The notes beneath the pieces are model-generated. The model searched no databases. It was not told the DNA's origin and was given only the letters and a program-made list of their open reading frames with translations. DNA of 64,000 nt from Streptomyces vinaceus (GTDB lineage: Bacteria > Actinomycetota > Actinomycetes > Streptomycetales > Streptomycetaceae). Location of the stretch: contig NZ_CP023692.1 of assembly GCF_008704935.1 (NCBI RefSeq), positions 5,707,501 to 5,771,500 of the forward strand, given 5' to 3'. Each line of letters starts with the position of its first letter. The stretch's first letter is position 1. Both the position numbers and the translations under genes were made by a program. Shown in pieces: positions 37,656-45,835 of this stretch.

Positions 37656-38737
37656 CCATGGCTGCGACTACGGGGAAGCGGCCGGCGACGGGGGCCCTGA
37701 TCGGCCTCGCGCTGGGCGACGCGCTGGGCTTCCCGACGGAGTTCGACGACGTCCCGTCGATCCTGGCGAAGACCGGCCCGTGGCGGTCCATGCCCCTGCC
37801 CCGTCCGGCGATCGTCACGGACGACACCCAGATGACGCTGGCCCTGGCGCGCGGCATACGGACGGCGACCGGCCGCGGCCGCGTGGGCCCGCTGCGCCTG
37901 GCCCGCCCGGTCCGGGAGGAGTTCGTCGACTGGTACCACTCCCCGGAGAACAACAGGGCGCCCGGCAACACCTGCCTGCGGGCGTGCAGCCTGCTGAACG
38001 ACCCTTCCCGGGACTGGAGGGACGCGAGCCAGGTCGGCTCGAAGGGGTGCGGGGCGAACATGCGCGTGGTCCCGGTGGGCTTGGTCCCCGGCTGGACGGA
38101 GGAGGAACGGGCCGGCGCGGCCCAGCTCCAGTCGGCGCTCACCCACGGCCACCCGACCGCCCTCGCCGCCAGCGACCTGACGGCCCGGGCGGTCTACCTC
38201 CTCGCGCAGGGGACCGAGGTGACCGGCCTGGTCGGGCAGCTGCGCTCGTACGCCCTCGACAACCGGACCCGCTACCACGAGCGCTGGCTGGGCGACCTCT
38301 GGATGCGCACGGCGTCGGACGCCTCGCCGGAGTCCTTCATGGCGCGGGGCTGGGACGAATGCCTGGCCGTACTGGACCGCCTGACGGCGGCCCTGCGGAC
38401 CCCCTCCCCGGAAACGGACCCGTGCCTGACGACGGGCGACGGCTGGATCGCCGAGGAGGCCCTCGCCACGGCCCTCCAGTGCTTCCTCCTCTTCCCGCAG
38501 GAACCCCTGACGGCGCTGCGCCGCGCGGCCTGCACGAAGGGGGACTCGGACTCGATCGCCTGCCTGGCCGGCGCCTTCGCCGGCGCCCACCTCGGCGCGG
38601 AGGTCTGGCCCCGGGACTGGGAGGGCCGCATCGAGTACCGGGACGAACTCCTGGCCTTCGGCGCCCTCTGGGACGCCGGAGCCGTGTCGGACGCACTCGA
38701 CGCGTCCGTGGTCCGGCGGCGGGGGCTACGCGGCTGA
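37652..38737 (+). CDS. ADP-ribosylglycohydrolase family protein
   Basis: Predicted 361-residue DraG/ARH-family hydrolase. Metal-binding motifs are present: GLALGDALGFPTEF near the start, TDDTQMTLALA near residue 55, and TKGDSDSIACLAGAFAGAHLG near 300. These enzymes remove ADP-ribose from proteins or small ADP-ribosyl compounds, releasing ADP-ribose, the NrtR effector. ATG 37652 overlaps the nrtR stop and has GGAAGGA upstream. Its 3' end overlaps a convergent gene by 12 bases. Confidence 0.93.
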   Translation: MTMAATTGKRPATGALIGLALGDALGFPTEFDDVPSILAKTGPWRSMPLPRPAIVTDDTQMTLALARGIRTATGRGRVGPLRLARPVREEFVDWYHSPENNRAPGNTCLRACSLLNDPSRDWRDASQVGSKGCGANMRVVPVGLVPGWTEEERAGAAQLQSALTHGHPTALAASDLTARAVYLLAQGTEVTGLVGQLRSYALDNRTRYHERWLGDLWMRTASDASPESFMARGWDECLAVLDRLTAALRTPSPETDPCLTTGDGWIAEEALATALQCFLLFPQEPLTALRRAACTKGDSDSIACLAGAFAGAHLGAEVWPRDWEGRIEYRDELLAFGALWDAGAVSDALDASVVRRRGLRG

Positions 38738-39427
38738 GGTGCGTCGGGCGCGCAGGAGGAAGTCCTCCACGCGGGCCCGGTCCGGCTCCGGAGGGAGGGG
38801 GGTGAGGGCCAGGGCCGTCTGCGACTCCTCCTGGAGGCGGGACATCCACGTGTCCACCTCCGGCCAGGTCAGTTCGCCGCGCCTGACCGCCAGGAGGCGG
38901 TCGCGGTACTCGGTGGCGTCGATCGTCAGGCGGCCCGTGCGCAGGAGGTCACGGCAGGACAGGAGCAGCCGCAGCAGGTGCATGGCGTGCTTCCAGCGCG
39001 GGGCGCCGTGGATGCGGACGTCCGCGAGCAGTTTGGCGTGCTGGGAGACCGCGTACCGGGAGAACGTGGTGTGTGCCCGGCGGGACAGGAAGGCCTCCCG
39101 CAGGGAGAGGAGTTCCTCGCCCTGCGGGGTCAGCCGTTCCACCAGCGGGGAGTGCAGGCACTCCAGGATGTTCGGGTTGGCGCGCAGGGCGAGTTCGCAG
39201 AAGCGTTCCAGCTCCCAGGAGAACTCCTCCTCCCGCGGGCCCTCCACGTGCGGGGGCGGCTTCTCGAAGCGCCAGAAGAGCGGGGTCGGGGCGAGGTAGA
39301 CGCCGCGCCGGTCGACGTCGCTCGCCTCCGTCGCCAGGCCGAACGCCCGGGATCCCATCACGCACGCGTAGATCGTGTGGTCGCGTACGAGGGCGAGGGC
39401 TTCCGGGGGTGTCGTCGGCGCGTTCAT
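38726..39427 (-). CDS. Nucleotidyltransferase-fold protein (COG3541-like)
   Basis: Predicted 233-residue protein. The DNA polymerase beta-like nucleotidyltransferase motif is clear: VMGSRAFGLATEASDVDRRG near residue 24 (GS...DxD). Downstream, FCELALRANPNILECLHSP and HAMHLLRLLLSCRDLL match the predicted-nucleotidyltransferase family found in bacteria and some large phages. The substrate is unknown. It runs against the NAD operon and overlaps its last gene. No strong ribosome site is visible before ATG 39427. Confidence 0.85.
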   Translation of the reverse strand: MNAPTTPPEALALVRDHTIYACVMGSRAFGLATEASDVDRRGVYLAPTPLFWRFEKPPPHVEGPREEEFSWELERFCELALRANPNILECLHSPLVERLTPQGEELLSLREAFLSRRAHTTFSRYAVSQHAKLLADVRIHGAPRWKHAMHLLRLLLSCRDLLRTGRLTIDATEYRDRLLAVRRGELTWPEVDTWMSRLQEESQTALALTPLPPEPDRARVEDFLLRARRTSAA

Positions 39428-39455
39428 CCCGGGAGCCTAGGCCGCGGCGGGCGGG

Positions 39456-39938
39456 CTACGCGAGCGAGATATCCCCGTCCGGGGCCACCGTGATCTGCTT
39501 CTCCGCCAGGGGGCGGGTCGCCGGGCCGTGGGCCACCGCGCCGTCCGTGATCTGGAACTTGCTGCCGTGGCAGGGGCAGTCGATGGTGCCGTCCGCCACC
39601 TTGTTCACGAGGCAGCCCTGGTGCGTGCACACCGCCGTGAAGCAGCGGAAGGACCCGGCCGTGGGCTGGGTGACCACCAGCTTCTCGTCCTTGAGGACCG
39701 TGCCGCCGCCCACCGGTACCGCGGAGGACTTGAGCAGCGCCTTGCCCGTTCCCGACGAGGGGGCGGACGGGGAGGCGGGGGAGGACGGGGCCGCGGCCTG
39801 CGGGGTGGAGGGGCTGCCCGGTTCGCTCTTCGGGCTCTTGTCCTCGCCGCCGCACGCGGTGAGCGTGCCGCCTGCCAGCGCGACGGCCGCTCCTGCCGCC
39901 AGGACCGTACGGCGGGCCGTCGGCGTGGGGTCGCTCAT
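39456..39938 (-). CDS. Tat-exported Rieske [2Fe-2S] lipoprotein
   Basis: Predicted 160-residue protein. A twin-arginine signal (ARRTVLAAGAA) ends in a lipobox-like LTAC near residue 28, then comes a Ser/Pro linker and a Rieske domain with CTHQGC and CPCHGSKF, the two cluster-ligand pairs. It should be folded in the cytosol, exported by Tat and anchored to the outer face of the membrane as a one-electron carrier. No cytochrome or oxygenase partner is adjacent. ATG 39938 (complement) has AGGAG upstream; the open frame extends further but lacks a ribosome site. Confidence 0.9.
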   Translation of the reverse strand: MSDPTPTARRTVLAAGAAVALAGGTLTACGGEDKSPKSEPGSPSTPQAAAPSSPASPSAPSSGTGKALLKSSAVPVGGGTVLKDEKLVVTQPTAGSFRCFTAVCTHQGCLVNKVADGTIDCPCHGSKFQITDGAVAHGPATRPLAEKQITVAPDGDISLA

Positions 39939-40026
39939 GGGGTGCTCCTCGATCGGGTCGCTGCGGGATGGCGAGCAGCATCCTGGCGCCTCCCGGGCCC
40001 CAGGAGAAGCCCCCGCGCCGTGCGGT

Positions 40027-40368
40027 TCAGGAGCCCTGCTCCCACGCGACGAGCCGCGCCGGGGCACCCGGCGTGCGCACGACCTCCCAGAGGCGGACCA
40101 CGGCCGCCCGGTCCAGCGGGCCGTGGACGTGCGGGTAGCGGCCGCCCGTCTCACCCTCGCGGCGGACCTCCGAGGTCAGGGCCCGCTCGTCGAGCTCGAC
40201 GGCCAGCAGCGGACCGGGGACCTCGCGGTAGTGCGCGTCCGCGATCGCGAGCACGGTCGGGCGGTCCGCCGAACAGTGCACGAAACCCTCGGAGTCGAGG
40301 GAGGCGGGGGCGTAGGGGAGCTCGGGCGCGGAGGTCCAGTCGGCGAGCGGCACGATGTGGAAGATCAT
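40027..40368 (-). CDS. DUF952 family protein
   Basis: Predicted 113-residue protein of the DUF952 family: it begins IFHIVPLADW and has SEGFVHCSADRPTVLAIADAHY, RYPHVHGPLDRAAV and a final LVAWEQGS. The family is structurally related to small ADP-ribosyltransferase-like folds, but its activity is not established. ATG 40368 (complement) was chosen because the family starts there; the frame extends 17 codons further without signals. Divergent from the YidB-like gene. Confidence 0.85.
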   Translation of the reverse strand: MIFHIVPLADWTSAPELPYAPASLDSEGFVHCSADRPTVLAIADAHYREVPGPLLAVELDERALTSEVRREGETGGRYPHVHGPLDRAAVVRLWEVVRTPGAPARLVAWEQGS

Positions 40369-40475
40369 GCCGATCGTTCTACCGCAGGGCCCGCCGAACG
40401 GTTGCAGCAAGTGGCGCAATGAGGTGGATCGGGTGACATTGTCCGTGTCTCGAACCCTCTCGAAAGGCTTGGACG

Positions 40476-40916
40476 ATGGCGGGTAACGACCTCGGCTCCC
40501 TTCTGGGCGGCCTCCTCGGAGGTGGCGGCGGCGGCCAGGCAGGCGGTGGCGGCGGCAACATCCTCGGCGCGCTGCTCGGCGCTCTCATGGGCGGCGGTGC
40601 CGGCGGCGCCCGGGCCGCCGGGGGCGGGAACAATCCGCTCGGCGGGCTGATGGACATGCTCGCCAAGTCCGGTCTCGCGGACCAGGCGCAGTCCTGGGTC
40701 GGTACGGGTGACAACAAGCCGGTCAGCGGCGCCCAGATCGCCGAGGCGCTGCCGGACGACACCCTCCGGCAGGTCGCCGAGCAGGCGGGCGTCAGCCCGC
40801 AGGAGGCCGCCGACCAGATTGCGCAGGAGCTGCCGCAGGCCGTCGACAAGCTGAGTCCGGCCGGTTCGATCCCGAGCGGTTCGCTGGAGGACATCATCCG
40901 GCAGCAGAACCTCTAG
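40476..40916 (+). CDS. YidB-like DUF937 family protein
   Basis: Predicted 146-residue protein. The first 60 residues are Gly/Leu-rich (LLGGLLGGGGGG, LGALLGALMGG). The C-terminal DUF937/YidB region has QAQSWVGTGDNKPVSGAQIA, VAEQAGVSPQEAADQIAQEL and VDKLSPAGSIPSG. The function of the family is unknown. AAAGG lies before ATG 40476. The stop codon runs straight into a long hairpin. An unusually large Gly share is the only odd feature. Confidence 0.9.
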   Translation: MAGNDLGSLLGGLLGGGGGGQAGGGGGNILGALLGALMGGGAGGARAAGGGNNPLGGLMDMLAKSGLADQAQSWVGTGDNKPVSGAQIAEALPDDTLRQVAEQAGVSPQEAADQIAQELPQAVDKLSPAGSIPSGSLEDIIRQQNL

Positions 40917-40980
40917 GGGGTGTCCGAGGCGGATCACGGCCGGGCCGGGGCGAGCGGCCCTGATCCGCCGGACACCCCCT
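40915..40980. terminator. Long hairpin after the YidB-like gene
   Basis: Outer stem AGGGGGTGTCCG (40915-40926) with CGGACACCCCCT (40969-40980), continuing as AGGCGGATCA-C-GGCCG against CGGCC-C-TGATCCGCC: about 27 paired bases with a small internal mismatch. It begins inside the stop codon. Confidence 0.75.
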
Positions 40981-40997
40981 GGACCCCGCGGGCACCG

Positions 40998-41038
40998 AGG
41001 GCCCGGCCGCCGTCCACATGACGGGCTGCCGGGCCCTC
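40998..41038. other. Second hairpin before tyrA
   Basis: Stem GAGGGCCCGGC (40998-41008) with GCCGGGCCCTC (41028-41038), 19-base loop. It follows the long hairpin by 17 bases; together they form a tandem hairpin barrier between the YidB-like gene and tyrA. Confidence 0.55.
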
Positions 41039-41106
41039 GCGCCGTGATCGCTGGCTACTCTGGCCCTGACTTGCCGTTACCCGTCACCGCATCCCAGGAG
41101 CGCCCC

Positions 41107-42195
41107 GTGAGAACCGCCGTCGTGATCGGAACCGGACTGATCGGCACCTCCGCGGCACTCGCCCTGGCCGCCCGCGGGATCACCGTCCACCTCACCGACC
41201 ACGATCCGGCCCAGGCCCGTACGGCCGCCGCCATCGGCGCCGGCACCGACGAGGCCCCCGAGGGCCAGGTCGACCTCGCGATCGTCGCCGTACCGCCGGC
41301 CCACGTGGCCGCGACGCTGGCCGAGGCGATCGGCCGCGGCGTGGCCCGGGCGTACGTGGACGTGGCCAGCGTCAAGGGCGGCCCCCGCCGGGAACTCGCG
41401 GCCCTCGGCGTGGACGTCACGTCGTACATCGGGACCCACCCGATGGCCGGCAAGGAGCGCTCGGGTCCGCTCGCCGCGACGGCCGACCTCTTCGAGGGCC
41501 GGCCCTGGGTGCTGACCCCGACCCGTGACACCGACCACGAGGTGCTCAACCTCGCGCTCGAACTGGTGGCCCTGTGCAAGGCCGTACCGGTGGTCATGGA
41601 CGCCGACGCGCACGACCGGGCGGTCGCCCTCGTCTCCCACACCCCGCAGCTCGTGTCCAGCATGGTCGCCGCGCGCCTGGAGGAGGCCGACGAGACGGCG
41701 GTACGGCTGTGCGGGCAGGGGATACGGGACGTGACCCGGATCGCCGCCTCCGATCCGCGGATGTGGGTGGAGATCCTCTCGGCCAACCCGGGCCCGGTGG
41801 CCGACGTACTCGCCGGGATCGCCTCCGACCTGGAGGCCACCGTCGACGCGCTGCGCGGGCTCCAGTCGGCGGACGTCGAGAAGCGCCGCGGCGGTGCGGC
41901 CGGCATCGAGGACGTACTGAAGCGGGGCAACGCGGGCCGGGTCCGGGTGCCGGGCAAGCACGGCACGGCGCCGGTGGCGTACGAGACGATCGCCGTACTG
42001 ATCAGCGACGAGCCGGGCGAGCTCGCCCGGATCTTCGCCGACGCCGGGCGGGCCGGGGTCAACATCGAGGACGTCCGGATCGAGCACGCCACGGGCCAGC
42101 AGGCCGGTCTGGTGCAGCTCATGGTCGACCCGAGGGCCGCCGCCGCCCTCACCGCGGAGCTGCGCGAACGCGGCTGGGCACTGCGCCAGCAGTAG
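41107..42195 (+). CDS. tyrA: Prephenate dehydrogenase
   Basis: Predicted 362-residue TyrA, NAD(P)-dependent, making 4-hydroxyphenylpyruvate for tyrosine. The Rossmann motif VVIGTGLIGTSAAL is near residue 6, the catalytic-region HPMAGKERSG near 115, and a C-terminal ACT domain (AVLISDEPGELARIFADAG) at about 295-360 suggests feedback control by an aromatic amino acid. GTG 41107 has AGGAG (41096-41100) at 6 bases. It begins the conserved tyrA-cmk-acyltransferase-der group. Confidence 0.94.
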   Translation: MRTAVVIGTGLIGTSAALALAARGITVHLTDHDPAQARTAAAIGAGTDEAPEGQVDLAIVAVPPAHVAATLAEAIGRGVARAYVDVASVKGGPRRELAALGVDVTSYIGTHPMAGKERSGPLAATADLFEGRPWVLTPTRDTDHEVLNLALELVALCKAVPVVMDADAHDRAVALVSHTPQLVSSMVAARLEEADETAVRLCGQGIRDVTRIAASDPRMWVEILSANPGPVADVLAGIASDLEATVDALRGLQSADVEKRRGGAAGIEDVLKRGNAGRVRVPGKHGTAPVAYETIAVLISDEPGELARIFADAGRAGVNIEDVRIEHATGQQAGLVQLMVDPRAAAALTAELRERGWALRQQ

Positions 42196-42333
42196 TCCCG
42201 GCCGCCGCCGGGCGCCCCCCGCCCGCGGTACTCCCCGGTACTGGGCGGCGCCCGTGTCCGGGGCCGGTAACCTTGGGGAGGGGCGCTTTGGCGCGCCCGG
42301 ACACGTACGCGCAACCAGGAAGGTGCCCGCACC

Positions 42334-43032
42334 GTGGAAACCGCAGCTCCGTCCGCCGTGATCGTCGCCATCGACGGTCCCTCCGGCACGGGCAAGTCCA
42401 GCACCTCCAAGGCCGTGGCCGCCAAGCTCGGGCTGCGCTACCTGGACACCGGTGCCCAGTACCGGGCCATCACCTGGTGGATGATCACCAACGGGGTCGA
42501 CACCGACGACCCGCACGCGATCGCCGTGGCCGCCGGCAAGCCCGGCATCGTCTCCGGTACGGACCCGGCCGCGCCGACCATCACGGTCGACGGCCTGGAC
42601 GCCTCCGGCCCGATCCGCACCCAGGAGGTCACCTCCAAGGTCAGCGCCGTCAGCGCCGTCCCCGAGGTGCGCACTCTGATCACCGAGCTCCAGCGCTCCA
42701 TCGCCGCCTCGGCGCAGGGCGGGATCGTCGTCGAGGGACGGGACATCGGCACCACCGTCCTGCCCGACGCCGACCTCAAGATCTTCCTGACCGCGTCCCC
42801 CGAGGCCCGCGCCGCGCGCCGCAGCGGTGAGCTGCGCGGCAAGGAGGCCACGGACCTCGCGGCCACCAAGGAAGCCCTGATCAAGCGCGACGCCGCCGAC
42901 TCGGGCCGCAAGACCTCCCCGCTGGCCAAGGCCGGCGACGCGGTCGAGGTCGACACCACCGAGCTCACGCTCGACCAGGTCATCGAATGCGTCGTGACGC
43001 TGGTGGAGGAGAAGCGGGCGGGGCGCAAGTGA
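42334..43032 (+). CDS. cmk: Cytidylate kinase
   Basis: Predicted 232-residue CMP/dCMP kinase. P-loop AIDGPSGTGKSSTSKAVA is near residue 12, LRYLDTGAQYRAITW is the CMP-binding region, VEGRDIGTTVLPDADLKIFLTA near 130 and IKRDAADSGRKTSPL the lid. It supplies CDP for lipid and nucleic-acid synthesis. GTG 42334 has AGGAAGG upstream. Its stop overlaps the acyltransferase GTG start. It is separated from tyrA by 138 bases containing short inverted repeats. Confidence 0.96.
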   Translation: METAAPSAVIVAIDGPSGTGKSSTSKAVAAKLGLRYLDTGAQYRAITWWMITNGVDTDDPHAIAVAAGKPGIVSGTDPAAPTITVDGLDASGPIRTQEVTSKVSAVSAVPEVRTLITELQRSIAASAQGGIVVEGRDIGTTVLPDADLKIFLTASPEARAARRSGELRGKEATDLAATKEALIKRDAADSGRKTSPLAKAGDAVEVDTTELTLDQVIECVVTLVEEKRAGRK

Positions 43033-43676
43033 GCTCAACGCCCTCCCTCAAGGGTGCGGCGCTCGGCCGGCGGATCGGCATCGGCCTCATGTACGGGCTG
43101 TGGAAGCCGCGCGTACTGGGCGCCTGGCGCGTCCCCGCCTCGGGGCCTGTCATCCTTGCCGTGAACCACGCGCACAACATCGACGGACCGATGGTCATGG
43201 GCACCGCCCCGCGACCGCTGCACTTCCTCATCAAGAAGGAGGCGTACGTCGGCCCGCTCGGCCCGTTCCTGGACGGGATCGGCCAGGTCAAGGTCGACCG
43301 TACGGGCGCGGACCGGGGCGCGATCAGCAAGGCCCTCGCGGTGCTCGACAACGGCGGGGCCCTGGGGATCTTCCCCGAGGGCACCCGCGGCGAGGGCGAC
43401 TTCGCCTCGCTGCGCGCCGGGCTCGCGTACTTCGCGGTCCGCAGCGGCGCGCCCGTCGTACCCGTGGCCGTGCTCGGCAGCACCGAGCGCCGAGGCCGGC
43501 TGGTCCGCGGACTGCCGCCGTTCAAGAGCAGGGTCGACGTCGTGTTCGGCTCCGCCTTCGACGCGGGCGACGGCACCGGCCGCCGCACCCGTACGGCCCT
43601 GGACGAGGCCACCGTACGCATCCAGAGCAGGCTGACCGCCCACCTGGCCGACGCCAAGCGCCTCACCGGGCGCTGA
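43029..43676 (+). CDS. 1-acyl-sn-glycerol-3-phosphate acyltransferase-like protein (PlsC family)
   Basis: Predicted 215-residue acyltransferase. The HX4D catalytic motif is NHAHNIDGP near residue 46; the glycerol-phosphate binding motif is FPEGTRGEG near 115, followed by PVVPVAVLGS. It probably transfers an acyl chain to lysophosphatidic acid or a related acceptor at the membrane. GTG 43029 overlaps the cmk stop (GTGA). Placement between cmk and der is conserved in actinobacteria. Confidence 0.93.
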   Translation: MSSTPSLKGAALGRRIGIGLMYGLWKPRVLGAWRVPASGPVILAVNHAHNIDGPMVMGTAPRPLHFLIKKEAYVGPLGPFLDGIGQVKVDRTGADRGAISKALAVLDNGGALGIFPEGTRGEGDFASLRAGLAYFAVRSGAPVVPVAVLGSTERRGRLVRGLPPFKSRVDVVFGSAFDAGDGTGRRTRTALDEATVRIQSRLTAHLADAKRLTGR

Positions 43677-43751
43677 GCGAGACTTGACCCAGTAGTGGTC
43701 CCGCGCTGCGCGGGCACCACCGACCACCACGAACGACGAGGAACGGACTTC

Positions 43752-45212
43752 ATGAACGACCAGCACGACCACGGAGCGCTCGGCGATGCCGAGTACGCGG
43801 AGTTCATGGAGCTCGCCGCGGAGGAAGGCTTCGACGTAGAGGACGTCGAGGGCGCGATCGCGGAGGCCGGCCACGGGCCGCTGCCCGTGCTCGCCGTCGT
43901 CGGCCGCCCGAACGTCGGCAAGTCGACCCTGGTGAACCGCATCATCGGCCGCCGCGAGGCGGTCGTCGAGGACAAGCCCGGTGTCACCCGCGACCGCGTC
44001 ACCTACGAGGCCGAGTGGGCCGGCCGCCGGTTCAAGGTCGTCGACACCGGCGGCTGGGAGCAGGACGTCCTCGGCATCGACGCCGCGGTCGCCGCCCAGG
44101 CCGAGTACGCCATCGAGACCGCCGACGCGGTCGTCTTCGTCGTCGACGCCAAGGTCGGCGCCACCGACAGCGACGAGGCCGTCGTCAAGCTGCTGCGCCG
44201 GGCCGGCAAGCCCGTCGTCCTGTGCGCGAACAAGGTCGACGGCCAGAGCGGCGAGTCCGACGCGGCCTCGCTGTGGTCTCTGGGCCTCGGCCAGCCGCAC
44301 CCGGTCTCCTCGCTGCACGGCCGCGGTACGGGCGACATGCTCGACGCCGTCCTGGAGGCGCTGCCCGAGGCCCCCGAGCAGACGTTCGGCGGCGCCCCGG
44401 TGGGCGGCCCCCGGCGCATCGCGCTCATCGGCCGGCCGAACGTCGGCAAGTCCTCGCTGCTCAACAAGGTCGCGAAGGAGGACCGCGTCGTCGTCAACGA
44501 GCTGGCCGGCACCACCCGCGACCCGGTCGACGAGCTGATCGAGCTCGGCGGGGTCACCTGGAAGTTCGTGGACACCGCGGGCATCCGCAAGAAGGTGCAC
44601 CTCCAGCAGGGCGCCGACTACTACGCCTCCCTGCGCACGGCCGCCGCCGTCGAGAAGGCGGAGGTCGCGGTCATCCTGATCGACACCACCGAGACGATCA
44701 GCGTCCAGGACCAGCGCATCATCACCATGGCCGTCGAGGCCGGGCGCGCGATCGTGATCGCGTACAACAAGTGGGACGAGCTCGACGAGGAGCGCCGCTA
44801 CTACCTCGAACGCGAGATCGAGACCGAGATGCAGCAGGTCGCCTGGGCCCCGCGCGTCAACGTCTCGGCGAAGACCGGCCGCCACATGGAGAAGCTGGTC
44901 CCGGCGATCGAGACCGCCCTCGCGGGCTGGGAGACGCGCGTCCCGACCGGCCGGCTGAACGCCTTCCTCGGCGAGATCGTCGCGGCCCACCCGCACCCGA
45001 TCCGCGGCGGCAAGCAGCCCCGCATCCTGTTCGGCACCCAGGCGGGGAGCAAGCCGCCGCGGTTCGTCCTCTTCGCCTCCGGCTTCCTGGAGCACGGCTA
45101 CCGGCGCTTCATCGAGCGCCGTCTGCGCGAGGAGTTCGGCTTCGAGGGGACGCCGATCCACATCTCCGTGCGGGTGCGCGAGAAGCGCGGCGCGCAGTAC
45201 AAGAAGAAGTAG
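43752..45212 (+). CDS. der: Ribosome biogenesis GTPase Der
   Basis: Predicted 486-residue double GTPase (EngA/Der) for 50S assembly. An acidic 45-residue N-terminal extension precedes G domain 1 (GRPNVGKSTLVN, KPGVTRD, DTGG, NKVD). G domain 2 has GRPNVGKSSLLN, GTTRDPVDE, DTAG and NKWD. The C-terminal KH-like domain ends RVREKRGAQYKKK. ATG 43752 has GAGGAA upstream. The stop is 16 bases from a convergent gene. Family length is normal for actinobacteria. Confidence 0.97.
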   Translation: MNDQHDHGALGDAEYAEFMELAAEEGFDVEDVEGAIAEAGHGPLPVLAVVGRPNVGKSTLVNRIIGRREAVVEDKPGVTRDRVTYEAEWAGRRFKVVDTGGWEQDVLGIDAAVAAQAEYAIETADAVVFVVDAKVGATDSDEAVVKLLRRAGKPVVLCANKVDGQSGESDAASLWSLGLGQPHPVSSLHGRGTGDMLDAVLEALPEAPEQTFGGAPVGGPRRIALIGRPNVGKSSLLNKVAKEDRVVVNELAGTTRDPVDELIELGGVTWKFVDTAGIRKKVHLQQGADYYASLRTAAAVEKAEVAVILIDTTETISVQDQRIITMAVEAGRAIVIAYNKWDELDEERRYYLEREIETEMQQVAWAPRVNVSAKTGRHMEKLVPAIETALAGWETRVPTGRLNAFLGEIVAAHPHPIRGGKQPRILFGTQAGSKPPRFVLFASGFLEHGYRRFIERRLREEFGFEGTPIHISVRVREKRGAQYKKK

Positions 45213-45228
45213 CGGCGGCGGTCCGGGG

Positions 45229-45672
45229 TCAGTAGCCCCGGCGCGGAGCGGGCGGCAGGGCCGCCGGGATGTGGTGCATCCCGGTGTGGTGCTGCCGCCC
45301 GTTGGCGTACGAGGGGCCGGCGCCCGCGTGCTCACCGCCGCCGGTCGCGGACCCGGCGTACGCGTACGAGGGCTGCGGCGCGGGGGCGTACGGGGCCGGC
45401 CACGGGTCCGTCTGCCACGCCGAACCGTTCCAGCCGCTCCCGTACGAACCGCCCCCGTACGCGACGGCGGCGCCGCCGGCGTGCGTGCCTCCGTACGAGA
45501 ACGCCGTGAACCCGAGGTCCTCCTCGCCCGTACGGTCGCCCGGCAGGGCCCGGAAGGCCCGCAGGTACTCCGAGTAGAGCGCGTCGTAGATCGGGGTGTG
45601 CGAGACGGCGGGGCGCATCGGGGAGACGCTGCTCGCGTGGGCAGGGGCGCGGGAGGGGTCGTATGAATGCAC
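45229..45672 (-). CDS. Tyr/Gly-rich hypothetical protein
   Basis: Predicted 147-residue protein. Only the stretch YDALYSEYLRAFRALPGDR near residue 29 looks conserved and helical. The rest is Gly/Ala/Tyr/Pro-rich (YGGGSYGSGWNGSAW, YAPAPQPSYAYAG) and probably disordered. The start could be GTG 45672 or the ATG at residue 19 (45618); neither has a strong ribosome site. Convergent with der. Function unknown. Confidence 0.7.
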   Translation of the reverse strand: MHSYDPSRAPAHASSVSPMRPAVSHTPIYDALYSEYLRAFRALPGDRTGEEDLGFTAFSYGGTHAGGAAVAYGGGSYGSGWNGSAWQTDPWPAPYAPAPQPSYAYAGSATGGGEHAGAGPSYANGRQHHTGMHHIPAALPPAPRRGY

Positions 45673-45835
45673 GTATCAGCCAACGAACCCGGGGCCCTGC
45701 GGATGCGGGCGGAAGCAGAAAAACGCAGATCGCCGGGGGTGCGCGGGATGGACCGCGTACCCCCGGCGCGCATGCCGCGCCGCCCCTGGCCGAGGGGCGG
45801 CGCGGCCGTTCCGGGTCCCCTGCCGAGGACGGGGC

